From positions 2,082,896-2,146,895 of the forward strand of contig JAJHZJ010000416.1 of assembly GCA_023548195.1 (NCBI GenBank): a stretch of DNA of 64,000 nt, read 5' to 3'. The translations under genes were made by a program, and so were the position numbers. Under the pieces are notes generated by a model that did not search any database, had not been told where the DNA came from, and was given only the letters and a program-made list of their open reading frames with translations. Of this stretch, positions 1-9,974 are shown one piece after another. The stretch's first letter is position 1; each line of letters begins with the position of its first letter. The DNA is from Bettongia penicillata ogilbyi. Taxonomy: Eukaryota > Chordata > Mammalia > Diprotodontia > Potoroidae.

Positions 1-610
1 GTAAACTGATAATAATCTGCATTAACATATAGCTTAAAGATTTTTACAGCATCAGATCCATTATCTCTGGGCCTCCCAACATCCCCACTGAGTAATCAGG
101 ATCCCTCCTTTTTCCCCCGGGGGTCTGACCACACCGCACCGAAGGGCCTAGAGGCTGCTGGGAAGAACGCAGAGGCCGCTGGGGCCTTTCCCCCGTCGCT
201 CGCTCCGCACTACGAAAGCTGCGGGGGTTCGGACACGTTGTCCTTCGGCTGTGGGGTTCCCCACGACTCAAGGCCTCACCACGGGGGATCTTGATTTTGC
301 TAACTCATGCTAGGGCGGGGGATGGGGCGTTGGGGGCGTCGCCTCCGGGGAGAGCAATCCCGGGGCGCTCGGCGCAAAGCCTGCGGCGGGGCCAGAATCA
401 GAGCGGCGGCCCCCTCGTCGGGAAGGGGGCAGCTTCCAGGCTGGGGGTGGAGGTTAGGGAGGGGGCCCGAGGGTCCGTGGGACTCTGAAACGGCGGGGCA
501 ACGTGGCCGTTCAGCCAGAACTCCTGTCCTCCCGCTGCGCTAAGACACACACACACCTACGATACTCCAGTTCCCCTTTTCCTTCCCCTGCCCCCCTCTT
601 CTTCCTCCTC

Positions 611-661
611 CCCCGCCTCCCTTACCCCACGTGACAGGAAGGACTACGACAACCTACGTCA
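611..661. promoter_or_regulatory. GC box, CACGTGAC E-box and CRE-like half site
   Basis: Three motifs lie within 51 bases: CCCCGCCTCC (611-620, an Sp/KLF GC box on the minus strand), CACGTGAC (628-635, USF/MITF/TFE-type E-box) and TACGTCA (655-661, reverse complement TGACGTA, CREB/ATF type). The spacing suggests a compact proximal promoter. Binding is inferred from motifs only. Confidence 0.5.
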
Positions 662-780
662 CCGGCACCGCCCTCCTTGTTTCCCAGAGGCTTCCTCCCG
701 CGCACAGCACGCACGGGGGCGGAGACGAACGCACGGACGGAGGAGGGGGAGGAGGGAGGGGCAGGAAGGAGGATGAGAGA

Positions 781-789
781 GGGGCGGGG
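781..789 (+). promoter_or_regulatory. Consensus GC box (Sp1/KLF)
   Basis: GGGGCGGGG is a textbook GC box inside the island, 650 bases before the start codon. A related GGGGGCGGAG lies near 716. Confidence 0.5.
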
Positions 790-879
790 TGTGCGCGTTG
801 CTCCTCCCCCTCTTCCTTCCCTAACCAGAGGGAGCTCCGGGGCCTCGGCCAAGGCTCCAGCTCCGCCGGAGGTTCCCGG

Positions 880-900
880 ATGTGCGGCGGTGCTCCGTGA
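880..900 (+). other. Possible short upstream ORF (MCGGAP-stop)
   Basis: ATG at 880-882 opens six codons and then TGA. It would act as an upstream ORF only if the mRNA leader includes this segment, which is not known. Confidence 0.25.
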
Positions 901-954
901 AGCTCCGCCTCCGCCGCCCCGCCGTGCCCCGTCCGTCGCCCCCTCTCCGCCGCA

Positions 955-1082
955 GCATCGCGCTCTCTCCCTGTCTCTCCTCTGTCTCTTTCTCTCGCTC
1001 TCTCTCCTCTCCCCTCTCCCTCTCTGTCGCTCGCTCTCTTCCTCCCCCTCCCTCTCCCGCCCTCCTCCCTCTTTTTCTCGCC
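955..1082 (+). repeat. CT-rich low-complexity tract in the leader
   Basis: This is nearly pure pyrimidine on the + strand, with repeated TCTC and CCCTCTC units and few interruptions. It lies in the likely 5' leader. Such tracts can adopt triplex (H-DNA) forms in promoters and bind pyrimidine-tract proteins in RNA. Confidence 0.75.
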
Positions 1083-1441
1083 CGGAGGTTGCGGGTCAGT
1101 GCAGCCACCGCAGTGAGCCAGTCAGCGCTCCGCCCCGGCGCGAGTGCGAGGCTGCCGCCGCCGAGCCGCCCTCCCCCCGTCGGCCCTGCTCTCCAGCCGC
1201 CCTCCGGCGCCTCGCCACTTCTCTTCCTCTCCTCGTCATCCGTGTGGTTAGTTTCTCCTCCGCGGACGCTCCCTCCCCTGTCCCCTCACGCGGCCCTCCC
1301 CCGCGCCCCCCCAGGACCCAGAGCCCCGACCGGGCCACCCCGCCGCCGCCAGCTGCAGCTCCTCCCTGGGGATCCAGCCCGAGAGCCGACGCCCGCCCCT
1401 GCGACCGAGCCAGCCAGCGAGCGGCCGACCCAGCGTCCGAC

Positions 1442-1444
1442 ATG
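1442..1444 (+). CDS. PPP3R1: PPP3R1 exon 1 coding part: initiator Met only
   Basis: The coding part of exon 1 is a single ATG, followed directly by a consensus donor (ATG|GTGAGA). After splicing the start context is GACATGG, with G at -3 and G at +4, a good Kozak context. In the vertebrate gene the first coding exon also ends right after the ATG, and Gly2, the N-myristoylation site of calcineurin B, comes from exon 2. The upstream part of the exon is a GC-rich leader inside the CpG island. The assignment depends on the match of exon 2 downstream; on its own an ATG would mean little. Confidence 0.9.
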
Positions 1445-1452
1445 GTGAGAGA
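1445..1452 (+). other. PPP3R1: 5' splice site of PPP3R1 intron 1
   Basis: GTGAGAGA follows the ATG directly. It matches the GTRAG donor consensus and gives a phase-0 junction that restores ATG-GGA when joined to 47338. Confidence 0.88.
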
Positions 1453-1974
1453 GAGGACTCCCCCCACCCCCATCTCGGCGGGTCTTGGAGGCGGGGGCAG
1501 GGAGGCGGGGTGGGGGTGCGCTGACACCCCTGCCCCCACCTGGTTGTCGGCTCAGCTCCGGCCCGCCGTCTGTGCGTGTGTGTGCCTGCGTGTCTGTCCG
1601 TCTGTCTCGGTGGGGCCGAGGTCGCGTGGGCCCCTGCAGGTCCGCCCCCGGGCCCCCCAGGCAGGACCGAACCTCTGCTGCGCCTCCCAGCCTCCTTCGT
1701 CTTCCCTCTGGCTTCTTCCCTGGCCCCCCCCGAGATTTCCCTTCTGGGAGGACACCCAGCTTCTCGCACTCCTCCGTTGCTGCAACCTGCTATGCCACCC
1801 ACACCCTCGCCCCTCCAGCGCCAGCTTGTGCCCCCCCCGTCCCTCTTTACCCCACCACCCCCTTGCTCTTTCTCCCCAGATCTGCCTCATCTTACTCTTT
1901 CTCCCCCTCCTCGCTCTTGATTTCTTTTCCTTCCCCCAGGACCTTTTTCCTCTGTTCCCCAGCCTAGGAATGTT

Positions 1975-3860
1975 GGCCTGATTATCCACCTTAAGAAAAT
2001 AAAAACAAATGCCCGGGGGCGAATAGCACTGTAGTGCCTGCGGTCCTTTTTAGCTGGTATTTCTCCCACTGCCTTGACTACTGAACAGGAAGACTCTTAC
2101 AGGGAAGGGAAGAATCTTTTCCTTTGCCGTCTCCTGTTGGCATTTATTTTAATGTTGATTGCAGCCGTACGGGGGGTTTTCTTAGTGGGTTTTCTCTCAA
2201 AATGAACAAACAGGAAAGGTCCAACACACACATTTAGTGGTAAACCAGAGGGTAGATCCAATCCCAAAGGACAGGAATGAGTGTTTTGAATGTTTGCTCA
2301 TTACCAAGGATTTTTTCCTTACTACCTCCAAAAATATCTTTCCTGCGGTGGTGGTTGTTTTTGAATCATGGCGATTTAAATTTGCTTTCCGAGCTCTAAC
2401 GTTAATCCCCAGACAGGATTCACTGCTGTAGTGTTTGAGGCTGACGCTAGGGGTGTGTCTATTGCTTCTGCCAGCTTTGCCAAGAAATCAACGCCCTATT
2501 AGATCTGCATTTTGCTTTACCTGTACTTTTCTTTCCTTTGCTCTACTGCTGTAACTTATTTTTTTATTATTAAAAAAACCTGTTTTACATTATCAGTATT
2601 ACATTATCAGACTAGACACGTGATGCTTCTCTGGAGCAAGCTTATCAGTTTTGAAATCAAGAGTTTACTTGTGACAGTGTTACTTCCCCTCACATTTTCT
2701 CCAAAAGTAACAGGGGCTTTTAAATAAAATTTAATGCTAAGGAATATTTTTTGCTTTTATGATTTCGTAGAGTAATATATGTGGTCACATGTTTTGCTAT
2801 AAAAATTTCAAAATGGGACTAGTAAGTCGTGGGAAAGAAAAAATGTTGATTTATTTTAGGGAGGCGCAACAAAATTAAGCTTATGAAGTAGGGTGGTTGG
2901 GTTTTTTTTTTTTTCCATTTGAAGGGCCTGTACAAGTTACAAATGAACTCTCAGTGAACTCTGAGCAATATAATATAGAAGAAGTGTAATTTGTATGAGT
3001 GTAATAGCTGTCACATGTAAAGATCTTGCCAATACAGTAATCAAAGAAGATCCTCTTTTTTCCTTTTAAAAATCTTTGTATTCTTTAAATATTGCAGAGT
3101 TTAGACTGTTAAATTTTTATAGGAAGAAAATGGTAAAAGATCAGATTCTTGAATAGAATGCACCTTTTTATCTCTCTGGCCATTAGGAATCATTATCAGA
3201 ACTTTGTCATTGGTATTTTAGTAGTATCCTTGGATTTATATTTTTTACTTAAAAATCAGAAAGCTATTGTTTAAATCGATTGCCTTAAGTTATGTAGTGT
3301 ATAGTAGGGCTGAAATGAAAAACTCCCTTTGATATTTGATGAATTTTCAGGAATTTTACCTTAGTTGTTAAATTTACTCCTTTCCTAATACAATGTATCT
3401 GGTTAGTTTTGTGACCTTTCCCATGTTTTGTACTACTTACTATATCTCCCCCCCACCCCCATTTACTCACAAATGACTATCTGTCCTTCATAGAATGTCT
3501 TTTTCAGTATGTACTTCCTGATTCACCCTTCCTCCTTTTTAATTCTACCCAATACCTCTCATCCTCATTTTCTAAACTATATTTCTGGATCTAGGAGACT
3601 GGAAAAATGATTTTTTAGTCAGGGTCATGCTGGATTGTTCAATGGAGGCTCAAGATGCAAACCTTTCACTTTACTTATAGAAGGACTCTAATACTTGGGA
3701 AAAGAAATGTCTTTAATTGAATTAACAACAAAAATTTATGTCTTCTGACCCATATTATTTTTCTGAAATTAGTTTACTTAAATCATCTTTATAGATTTGT
3801 GGTAGAAACCATGGGAGTGGATGTAGGTGATTACTGAAGGAATCTTGAGATCCTTTGGGT
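1975..3860. other. Intron 1, no recognised element
   Basis: AT-rich intronic sequence with short T runs (for example 2900-2913). I see no repeat family, exon or RNA gene here. Confidence 0.6.
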
Positions 3861-3862
3861 CC

Positions 3863-4043
3863 AGCGAGGGGTGTCATGAATCTCTTTGGCAGTCTGCTGA
3901 AACCTGTGGACCTCTTCTCACAATAATGTCTTTAAATGTATAAAAGAAATACATAGAATTACAAAGAAAACCAATTACGTTGAAATACAGTTGTCAAAAT
4001 GTTAAAAAAACCAAGTTCAGGGACCTCAGGTTGAGATCTGCTG
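3863..4043. mobile_element. hAT-like MITE, copy 1
   Basis: The body (GTGTCATGAA...CTCTTTGGCAG, ending CCTCAGGTTGAGA) matches three other copies in the window, at 5385, 24325 and 49630. Better copies begin CAG(A/G)GGTTCT and end GTTAAGGACCACTG, the terminal inverted repeats of a non-autonomous hAT element. The ends are eroded here. Confidence 0.55.
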
Positions 4044-4084
4044 ATTTAGTTCCACCACAGTTTTCAGGCGAGAAATTAACAGCC

Positions 4085-4165
4085 ATAGCCTTGTCTTTAA
4101 AATGAGAGGATAGCACTAGATGATCCCTAAGGCTCATCTAGTCTCCATGAGTCCATGAGACTGAG
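4085..4165 (+). mobile_element. MIR-type SINE fragment
   Basis: The 'aaaatgagaggatagcact-agatgatccctaaggctcat' stretch resembles the tail of MIR/THER SINEs. It is short and degraded. Confidence 0.35.
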
Positions 4166-4615
4166 ACATCAGATAGGATGGAGAGCCAGACAAGGAGAAT
4201 AAAAAAAGCCAGGGGAGAAAAGTTGTTATATGAGGTACACACTGAAAGGGATTTCAGAGTTCATCAGTTGTATTAGATAAGATATGGAAGAAAGAGAGAG
4301 ACAGAGAAAGTAAAACTGTGAAGATTGCCAAAGAATAGTTAAGTCTTAGGTATGGGTGAGAAGAGCTAGGGGAGTAGATGAGGAACCTGTTCAAAAGAGA
4401 TTGAGAACCACTGACAAAAAAGAAAATTGTTATCTCTAACAGTTTTTTGCTTCAGGAAATTTTATTTGGCTTCTGAGGTAGAAATTATTCCTCAAACAAG
4501 TGACTCAGGACCTGTAGGTAAAAAGTAAGTGGGAACACTTGGCTAGATGAAGATGAAGAAACAATAGTTGCTAGCACATTTACCAGAAATGTTAGACTGT
4601 TTCTGTCATGCATCA
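4166..4615. other. Intron 1, no recognised element
   Basis: Purine-rich AT-rich sequence with no repeat family I could name. Confidence 0.5.
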
Positions 4616-4619
4616 TTTG

Positions 4620-5240
4620 TTACTGTTGACCACCACCTCCTTCTAAATAGTCTCTTCCCTGTTCTTTTATGCACTGCTCTCTTCTGATTCCTATCTGTCT
4701 GGATACTCTTTCTCTATCCTCCTTGTTGAGGCAACATCCTTTTGCTCACGTTCATGGATACCCCAGGGCTTTGTCTTATGCCTTCTTTTTTCCTCCACAT
4801 TCTTTTAAGGTTCTCATCAGCTTCTGTGGATATAGCCAACTCTTCTATGCAGATAACTTCCAGATTTGTGTATCTAGCCCCAATCTTTCTTCTAGTCATT
4901 TGACAGCTGCCTAGTAGATACCACCAAATAGGTGTCCCATAGCTCAACAAATACACAACAGAAGTTAATTACATTCCTCCCAACCATCCTCTCTTATTAA
5001 CTTGCCATTTTTTATTGAGGGCACTGATATCTTTCTCCATGTTTATAGCTGAATTATCTTAAAATATTTCCTTCTCACATTCAACTAGTTGCTAGGCCTC
5101 ATCAGATCTACCTTCTTTCCATTAACACATCCACCACCCTTATTCAAGCCTGGATCATCTCTTACCTAACTATTGTTAAAACTTCCCAGTTATCTCCTTG
5201 CTTCAGTCTTTGTGTAGCTGATATTTCCAAAGCACAGAAT
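4620..5240 (+). mobile_element. L2 LINE fragment (reverse transcriptase region)
   Basis: The + strand carries decayed L2 ORF2: an AxxYADNFQICVSSPNLS-like stretch near 4840-4900 corresponds to the YADD-box region of L2 reverse transcriptase. It is followed by the typical L2 'cctggatcatctcttacc' segment. It has many stops and is non-functional. Confidence 0.7.
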
Positions 5241-5384
5241 TGACCCCTGCTTGAGAAATTTTCATCTCTTTCTCATAAAAAATAAAAGAATAATATGATT
5301 TCAATAGTATAGGGACCTTCCAGGAGCAGCACCTTCCTCTAGCAATCTTGGCTGGCACCTTCTCTGCAACATGTAGTCTTGGAA

Positions 5385-5584
5385 CAGAAGTTGATAACCT
5401 GTCTTGTGTCATGGACCCCTTTGGCAGTGCTTGAAGCCTCTGGATGCTTATAAAGATATAAAATAGAATTTATAAGATTGCAAAGCAATTAAATTCGATC
5501 ATATTGAAATAAATGCAGTTTTTTTCTACCCAAGTTCATGGACCTCTTGGAATCTATCCAGAGGCCCCAGGTTAAAAACCATCA
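5385..5584. mobile_element. hAT-like MITE, copy 2
   Basis: It starts CAGAAGTTGATAACCT, contains TGTCATGGACCCCTTTGGCA, and ends in AGGTTAAAAACC, so both inverted ends are visible. No clear 8-bp duplication is left. Confidence 0.6.
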
Positions 5585-5594
5585 TCATAAAAAG

Positions 5595-5735
5595 TTGCCT
5601 AGAGCACTGAGATGTTAAGTGATTTGCCTGAAGTCCCCGTTTCCCAGGATGTGTCAGAGGTAGAACCTGAACCCAGGTCTTTCTGGTTTTGAGACTAACT
5701 CTCTAGCTAATAGACCACATCTAGTTTCCTATTCC
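5595..5735 (-). mobile_element. MIR/MAR1-type SINE fragment
   Basis: It has the core 'taagtgatttgcctgaagtc', 'gaacccaggtctttctg' and 'taatagaccacatctag', which are in order the reverse complement of the tRNA-derived head of marsupial MIR-like SINEs. Confidence 0.65.
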
Positions 5736-5744
5736 AAGTTTATT

Positions 5745-6155
5745 ACATATTACTCTCCTTCATGTACTCTGTGTTCCTGACCTGCTTGCTATTCTCCATA
5801 CATGATATTCTATCTCCTGAGTGTTCTTTGCATAAGCTGTGCCCATGCCTGGAATGTACTCCCTTCTCATTTAAACCTTGTTGATTCTTCAGCTTCCTTC
5901 AAAGCACAGCTCAAGTCCCAGGTCCTTGAAGACAATTCTGATTCCTCTACCTTCCCCTAGTTGTTAGTGCCCTACCAAGGGAATTAGTGTGTATGTGTTT
6001 ATGTAGTATTTATGTGTATATATAGTATTTAATTTCTTGTAGATGTGTTAATTATGCCTCAATACAAAGAAAGTTTTTTGAGAGTGGGAACCATTTTGTT
6101 TGGTCTTTGTATTCCCCATAGTAAAGTACTTAATAATGCTAATTGAATGGATACC
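5745..6155 (+). mobile_element. L2 LINE 3' end
   Basis: 'catgcctggaatgtactccc', 'ttccttcaaagcacagctca' and the terminal 'gtaaagtacttaataatgct' are the L2 sense-strand 3' region, ending at the usual taata-atg tail. Confidence 0.75.
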
Positions 6156-6384
6156 AGCATTCTGAGTTTTGAATTGGAAAAGTATTTCAGCGATAGACAG
6201 TTTTGGGTTGAAAGATGAGGTCAGAAACCAGACTGGCAAGAATTAAGAGAATGAAAAGATGAGAAGTGTTGGCAATCTAGAACATAGAACCAGATTCAAT
6301 AATAGGAAATTTAATAGAGATAATATCTCAGTAATGAAAAATCAATTTCAGGGTGGAGTTATGACATGTATTAGGTGCTGTAAT

Positions 6385-6515
6385 TAGATTATAGGAACAT
6401 TGGTCACAGCTGGAAGGGACCTTCGAGGATATAATCTGTCTTTGTCCTTTTAAAGATGGGGAAACTAAGGTTAAATGACTTGCCCAAGGTTACATAGAGT
6501 AACTATCCAAAAGAG
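6385..6515 (-). mobile_element. MIR/THER-type SINE fragment
   Basis: 'agctggaagggacctt', 'gatggggaaactaagg' and 'gacttgcccaaggttacata' form the typical antisense MIR core. Confidence 0.7.
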
Positions 6516-6584
6516 CAATTTCTGCCCAGGTAGTCTTAATGCAGGGCCAGTGATTGCTTTTTCCAAGCTTAATATCAATCGGCA

Positions 6585-7132
6585 GTGTGATTTGGCAGCC
6601 AAGGAAAGTAATGCAACCTCAGGCAGCATTTAGAGAACCTTGTCCAGGACTAGGCAAGTGTCATGCTCTGCCCTCACCATCTCATAGCTGTAGTATTGGG
6701 TTTAGTTCTGGGTGCCATGTTTTCAGAAGGATGTTCATAAGCTGGATAGTGTCCAGAGAAGGAGAGCCAGAATGATGGCAACTTCATGACTTCTAAGCGT
6801 AGGCTGAAGGAATTCGGGATGTTTAGCTTAGAAAAGAGAAGATTTAGAAGAGATAAGAGAACTGTCTTCAAGAATTTAAAGGCCTAGAGGGCAGAACTAT
6901 GGACAATTGGTAGATGAGGCAAATTTTAGGTTTTATATAAGGAAGAAGTTTCTTGATAATTAAAACTGTCCAGAAGTAGAATGGGTCACAATGCAGGAGG
7001 GAGTAGATTCTTCCTCACAAAAGGTAAAGGCTTATTGACCATTTAGGTATCATGTAAATGGGATTCTCGTTCCAAGAAGAGGTTGGAACAGATGGCCTCC
7101 GTGGTCCTTTCCAACTCTGAGATCCTGTGATA
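6585..7132 (+). mobile_element. CR1/L3 LINE 3' end
   Basis: The segment reads through the hallmark CR1 3' region: 'gttctgggtgccatgttttc', 'gtccagagaaggagagccag', 'ctgtccagaagtagaatggg', then 'ggttggaacagatggcctcc' and 'ccaactctgagatcctgtga'. About 550 bp are retained, and the CR1-type 3' end at about 7132 looks complete. It is an ancient, decayed copy. Confidence 0.8.
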
Positions 7133-7254
7133 CTCAACTCAAGACACTACCTTAGGTTCTGTAGGGAATAGGGATAAGGATTGGACCTGTTATTTTATTG
7201 ATGAAGAGAATTCTTGATAAGGAAGCTCACTCTTATCAGTGCTAGTCAGCACTT

Positions 7255-7400
7255 TCTGTGCACTTAGAGAGTTGCTTAGAGCACTGAGATTTCAAATGAC
7301 TTGCCTAGGGTCCTACAACTGGTCAGTTTCAGAGGTTGTACTTAAACCCAAATGTTTATGATTCAGAGACCTGAATCTAGAAGACCACACTGCTTGTGGG
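7255..7400 (-). mobile_element. MIR-type SINE fragment
   Basis: 'caaatgacttgcctagggtc' and the degraded head 'agaagaccacactgc' are in antisense order. Confidence 0.55.
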
Positions 7401-7524
7401 ATACTGACCTTCATTTAAAGCCTCTAACCTAAAAGGGAAGGTTAGCTACATATACATAAACTCTAGTACAAAGTATGATATGAAAGTACAGTACAAATGG
7501 TTTGCAAAGTCCTATGTTCAGAGA

Positions 7525-8875
7525 GTCAAACAGTTATTAAGCACCTACTATATGTCAGGGACTGTATTAAATTCTTGGGATACAAAGAAAGGTAAAAGCC
7601 AGACCATGCTCTCAAGTTAACAATCTAAAGAGGAGACATGAAGACAGTGTACAATCAAGCTAGGAGGGCATGATTCTAAGTAGTAAGAAGACTGGAAAGG
7701 TGGGTGGTGGTCAGGGAGTTAGGTCATGAACATCTTTGAATGCCAAACAGAACTTTATATTTGATCCTGGAGGTGATAGAGACCCACTGAAGTTTCTTGA
7801 GTAAGAGAGTGACATGGTTAGACTTACACCATAGGAAGACTACTTTGACATCCGATTGGAGAATGGGCCCGATAGGGGAGAGACTTGTGGCAGGCAGAAC
7901 AACCAGCCAGCAGGCTTTTTCAGAAGTCCAGGTCTGAAGTGATGAGAACCTGCACTGGGATGATGACAGTGACTAAGAAGGCTGTGAGGGAAGGGGAATG
8001 TATGAGATTTTATGCAGGTAAAATTGACAGAACTTAGCAACAGACTGGCTATGGGGGGTGGGGGGGGTGGGGTGAGAATGAAGAATCAAGGAATACCACA
8101 GAGATTGGGAACCTGGGTCAGTGGGAAGATGGTGGTATTCACAACAGTAATGTTATATTTGAGAGTAATCTTTATAGAAATAATAATTAAATCCATGGGA
8201 ACTGATGAGATCACAAAATGAAATCATATGAAGGGAGAAGAGGGCCTAGGACAGAATCTTATGGGATATTCACAGAGAGAGTAACCTGGATGAAGATCCA
8301 GCAAAAGAGATCGAGATAGAGCAGTTGGAAAACCAGGAGAGAATAATGTCATGTGAACCTAAAGAGAAGAAGATGATCAACTATGTCCCAGGCTGCAGAG
8401 AGGTCAAGAAAGATGAAGGTTGAGAAGAGGCCATTAGATTTAGCTATTTAGAGATCATTAATACTATGGAGAAAGCAGTTTGATTTGAATGATGAGGTTA
8501 TAGAAGCCAGACTAGAGAGTTAAGAAGAGAATGACAGAAAAGGAAGTGGAAACACCCATTGTAGATGGCTTTCTCAGGGAGCTGGAAAAGTGGAGGGCAA
8601 CTAGGGAAGGGAGAAGTTGGTATTTGAACTGGCACTTGAAGCATGGGTAAGAATTAAATAGGGAGAGTTGGGGAAGTAAACAGTGTAAGTAAAGACACAG
8701 GATCAGGAAACCACTGGACATATTTAGAGAACCACTAAGTAGTATCTAGGATGTGAGATTGAGTGAAATGGAAGATTCTGAATCCCAAGTTAAGGAGTTT
8801 GGAATTTCTTTGGTATGCAATGGAGAGACATAGATTTTTTTTGTGCAAGAGAGTGGCATGAATCTTATACTGTGA
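7525..8875 (-). mobile_element. Long L2 LINE copy, antisense
   Basis: It begins with the inverted L2 3' end ('ttattaagcacctactatat') and runs back into ORF2 of a long L2 copy. Landmarks include 'gtcatgaacatctttgaatg', 'gacatggttagacttacacc', 'atccatgggaactgatgaga' and 'ggctgcagagaggtcaagaa'. The last is the antisense of an L2 reverse transcriptase segment. Parts after 8590 may be a second, overlapping L2 piece. It is fully decayed. Confidence 0.75.
8053..8072 (+). other. G-quadruplex-prone run
   Basis: Runs of six, eight and four G are separated by single T, within the antisense L2. It is in the sense strand of the pre-mRNA. Confidence 0.5.
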
Positions 8876-8904
8876 TTTAGGAATATTAAATTGGCAGTAG
8901 TGGA

Positions 8905-9070
8905 AAGGAAGCATGGCATGGGGGAAAAGAAAGAAGGCTAACTTTGGAATTAGGCTTTGTGACCATGAGCAAATCTTTTAACCTTTGTACTTCAGACAGC
9001 TAAGTATAAATAACAGAAGAACTGCTGATCAGCAGCAGTGGATGGTGTTATAACAGCAAGCCCTTCATTG
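8905..9070 (+). mobile_element. MIR-like SINE
   Basis: 'gcatggcatggggga', 'gtgaccatgagcaaatcttt' and 'cagaagaactgctgatc' follow the head-core-tail order of a marsupial MIR-derived SINE. Confidence 0.6.
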
Positions 9071-9089
9071 GTGGAATAACAGTCTTACT

Positions 9090-9370
9090 TCCTTCTTCTG
9101 CCTTTGACTTCTCCTCTTTCCTTCCTTGCTCTTCTCCTGTTCCTTTAAAAATGATAACTATGACCACTTATTCATGCTAGAGAAACCTTTCATCTTTTGA
9201 GTCTTCCTTCTCCTTCAGCTCCCCACCTCAACCCCACCATATCTGATAACCAAAGCCAATCACTTCTTTCTCCACAATCTCATTTATTGTGACCATCATC
9301 CTGATTCAGGCTCTTCATTATTTCTCTCTTAGATAGCTCTGACAGCCTTTCTCCAGTGCATTTTAGATGT
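9090..9370 (+). mobile_element. L2 LINE fragment
   Basis: A pyrimidine-rich segment with 'ccacaatctcatttattgtg', 'gattcaggctcttcattatt' and 'ctctgacagcctttctcc' resembles sense L2 upstream of its 3' end. Weak match. Confidence 0.4.
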
Positions 9371-9654
9371 GTTAGTAAGTAATACCTTCAAGGTTAAATT
9401 CTGTTGAGAAGCAAGTAATCAACCTTAATTTATTTAATTTGTGAACCAGTTTGGATAAGTATGGAATAAGACTAAATATGAAACTTTTGTGAGATGAGAA
9501 TGCTTTATAATTCATTTATTGAAGTTTACATTTTAGGATGTTAATGTAATTCTCCTTCATGAGTTTTTGTTCCAGAGTTAGCTTGATTTCCTGGTGCAGT
9601 TTTGAAAAGGATATGTTAACTTGAAATAAGCTGCTCTAGCTCTCCCTCTGTTGC

Positions 9655-9775
9655 TAAATATTGGTATGCACTTGAGGAAGTCACTTTACATTCATGGCAT
9701 TCAGTTACCTTACCTGTAAAATGAAAGGTTGAAATAAATGATGTTTTCAGTGCCCTTCCAGTTCTGGGAGTCTTT
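9655..9775 (+). mobile_element. MIR/THER-type SINE 3' part
   Basis: 'cagttaccttacctgtaaaa', 'tgaaaggttgaaataaatga' and 'cccttccagttctggga' are the sense SINE core and tail. Confidence 0.65.
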
Positions 9776-9974
9776 CAATGCCCTTTTCATTCTTCCATCA
9801 TGCTTATTTGTGAGGGAGTTTTTACAGTTGCTATTCCGAAAACACTGTTGTTTATTGTTCAAATAATATTAAATCTGAAGCTCTACTTCTCCCTTTTTCT
9901 TTTGGAGTATATTTCTGTTTTCTTTCACCCCACTGATTTTCCTTCCTCAAAATGCTTCCAGTAGTAAAAGTGGT

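Larger units (their letters stand above)
773..1441 (+). other. Stop-free upstream frame joined in phase to the PPP3R1 ATG
   Basis: From an ATG at 773-775 there are 223 codons without a stop, in the same frame as the PPP3R1 ATG at 1442. The translation is rich in Pro, Ser, Arg and Leu, as expected from GC-rich and CT-rich DNA, and shows no domain I recognise. If a transcript started upstream of 773 it could encode an N-terminally extended calcineurin B. More likely it is leader or promoter sequence that is open by composition. Confidence 0.35.
120..1970. promoter_or_regulatory. PPP3R1: CpG-island promoter and leader of PPP3R1
   Basis: This block has high GC and dense CpG, in contrast to the AT-rich, CpG-poor rest of the window. 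It spans the presumed promoter, the 5' leader, the start codon and the first about 500 bases of intron 1. No TATA box stands out, but GC boxes, a CACGTG E-box and a CRE-like half site are present. This fits a broad housekeeping-type promoter. The right third (about 1660-1970) is pyrimidine-rich rather than CpG-rich. Exact island limits need a CpG observed/expected scan. Confidence 0.88.

Noticed and set aside
44..271. Minus-strand open frame upstream of the CpG island, as a divergent gene
   Set aside because: Short, Arg/Pro-rich from composition, no domain and no splice context.
677..1981. 434-codon open stretch across the CpG island, read as a gene
   Set aside because: It starts without ATG (TTG), runs through the exon 1 donor into the intron and is low-complexity Pro/Ser/Arg. 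Only its phase relation to the PPP3R1 ATG is of interest.
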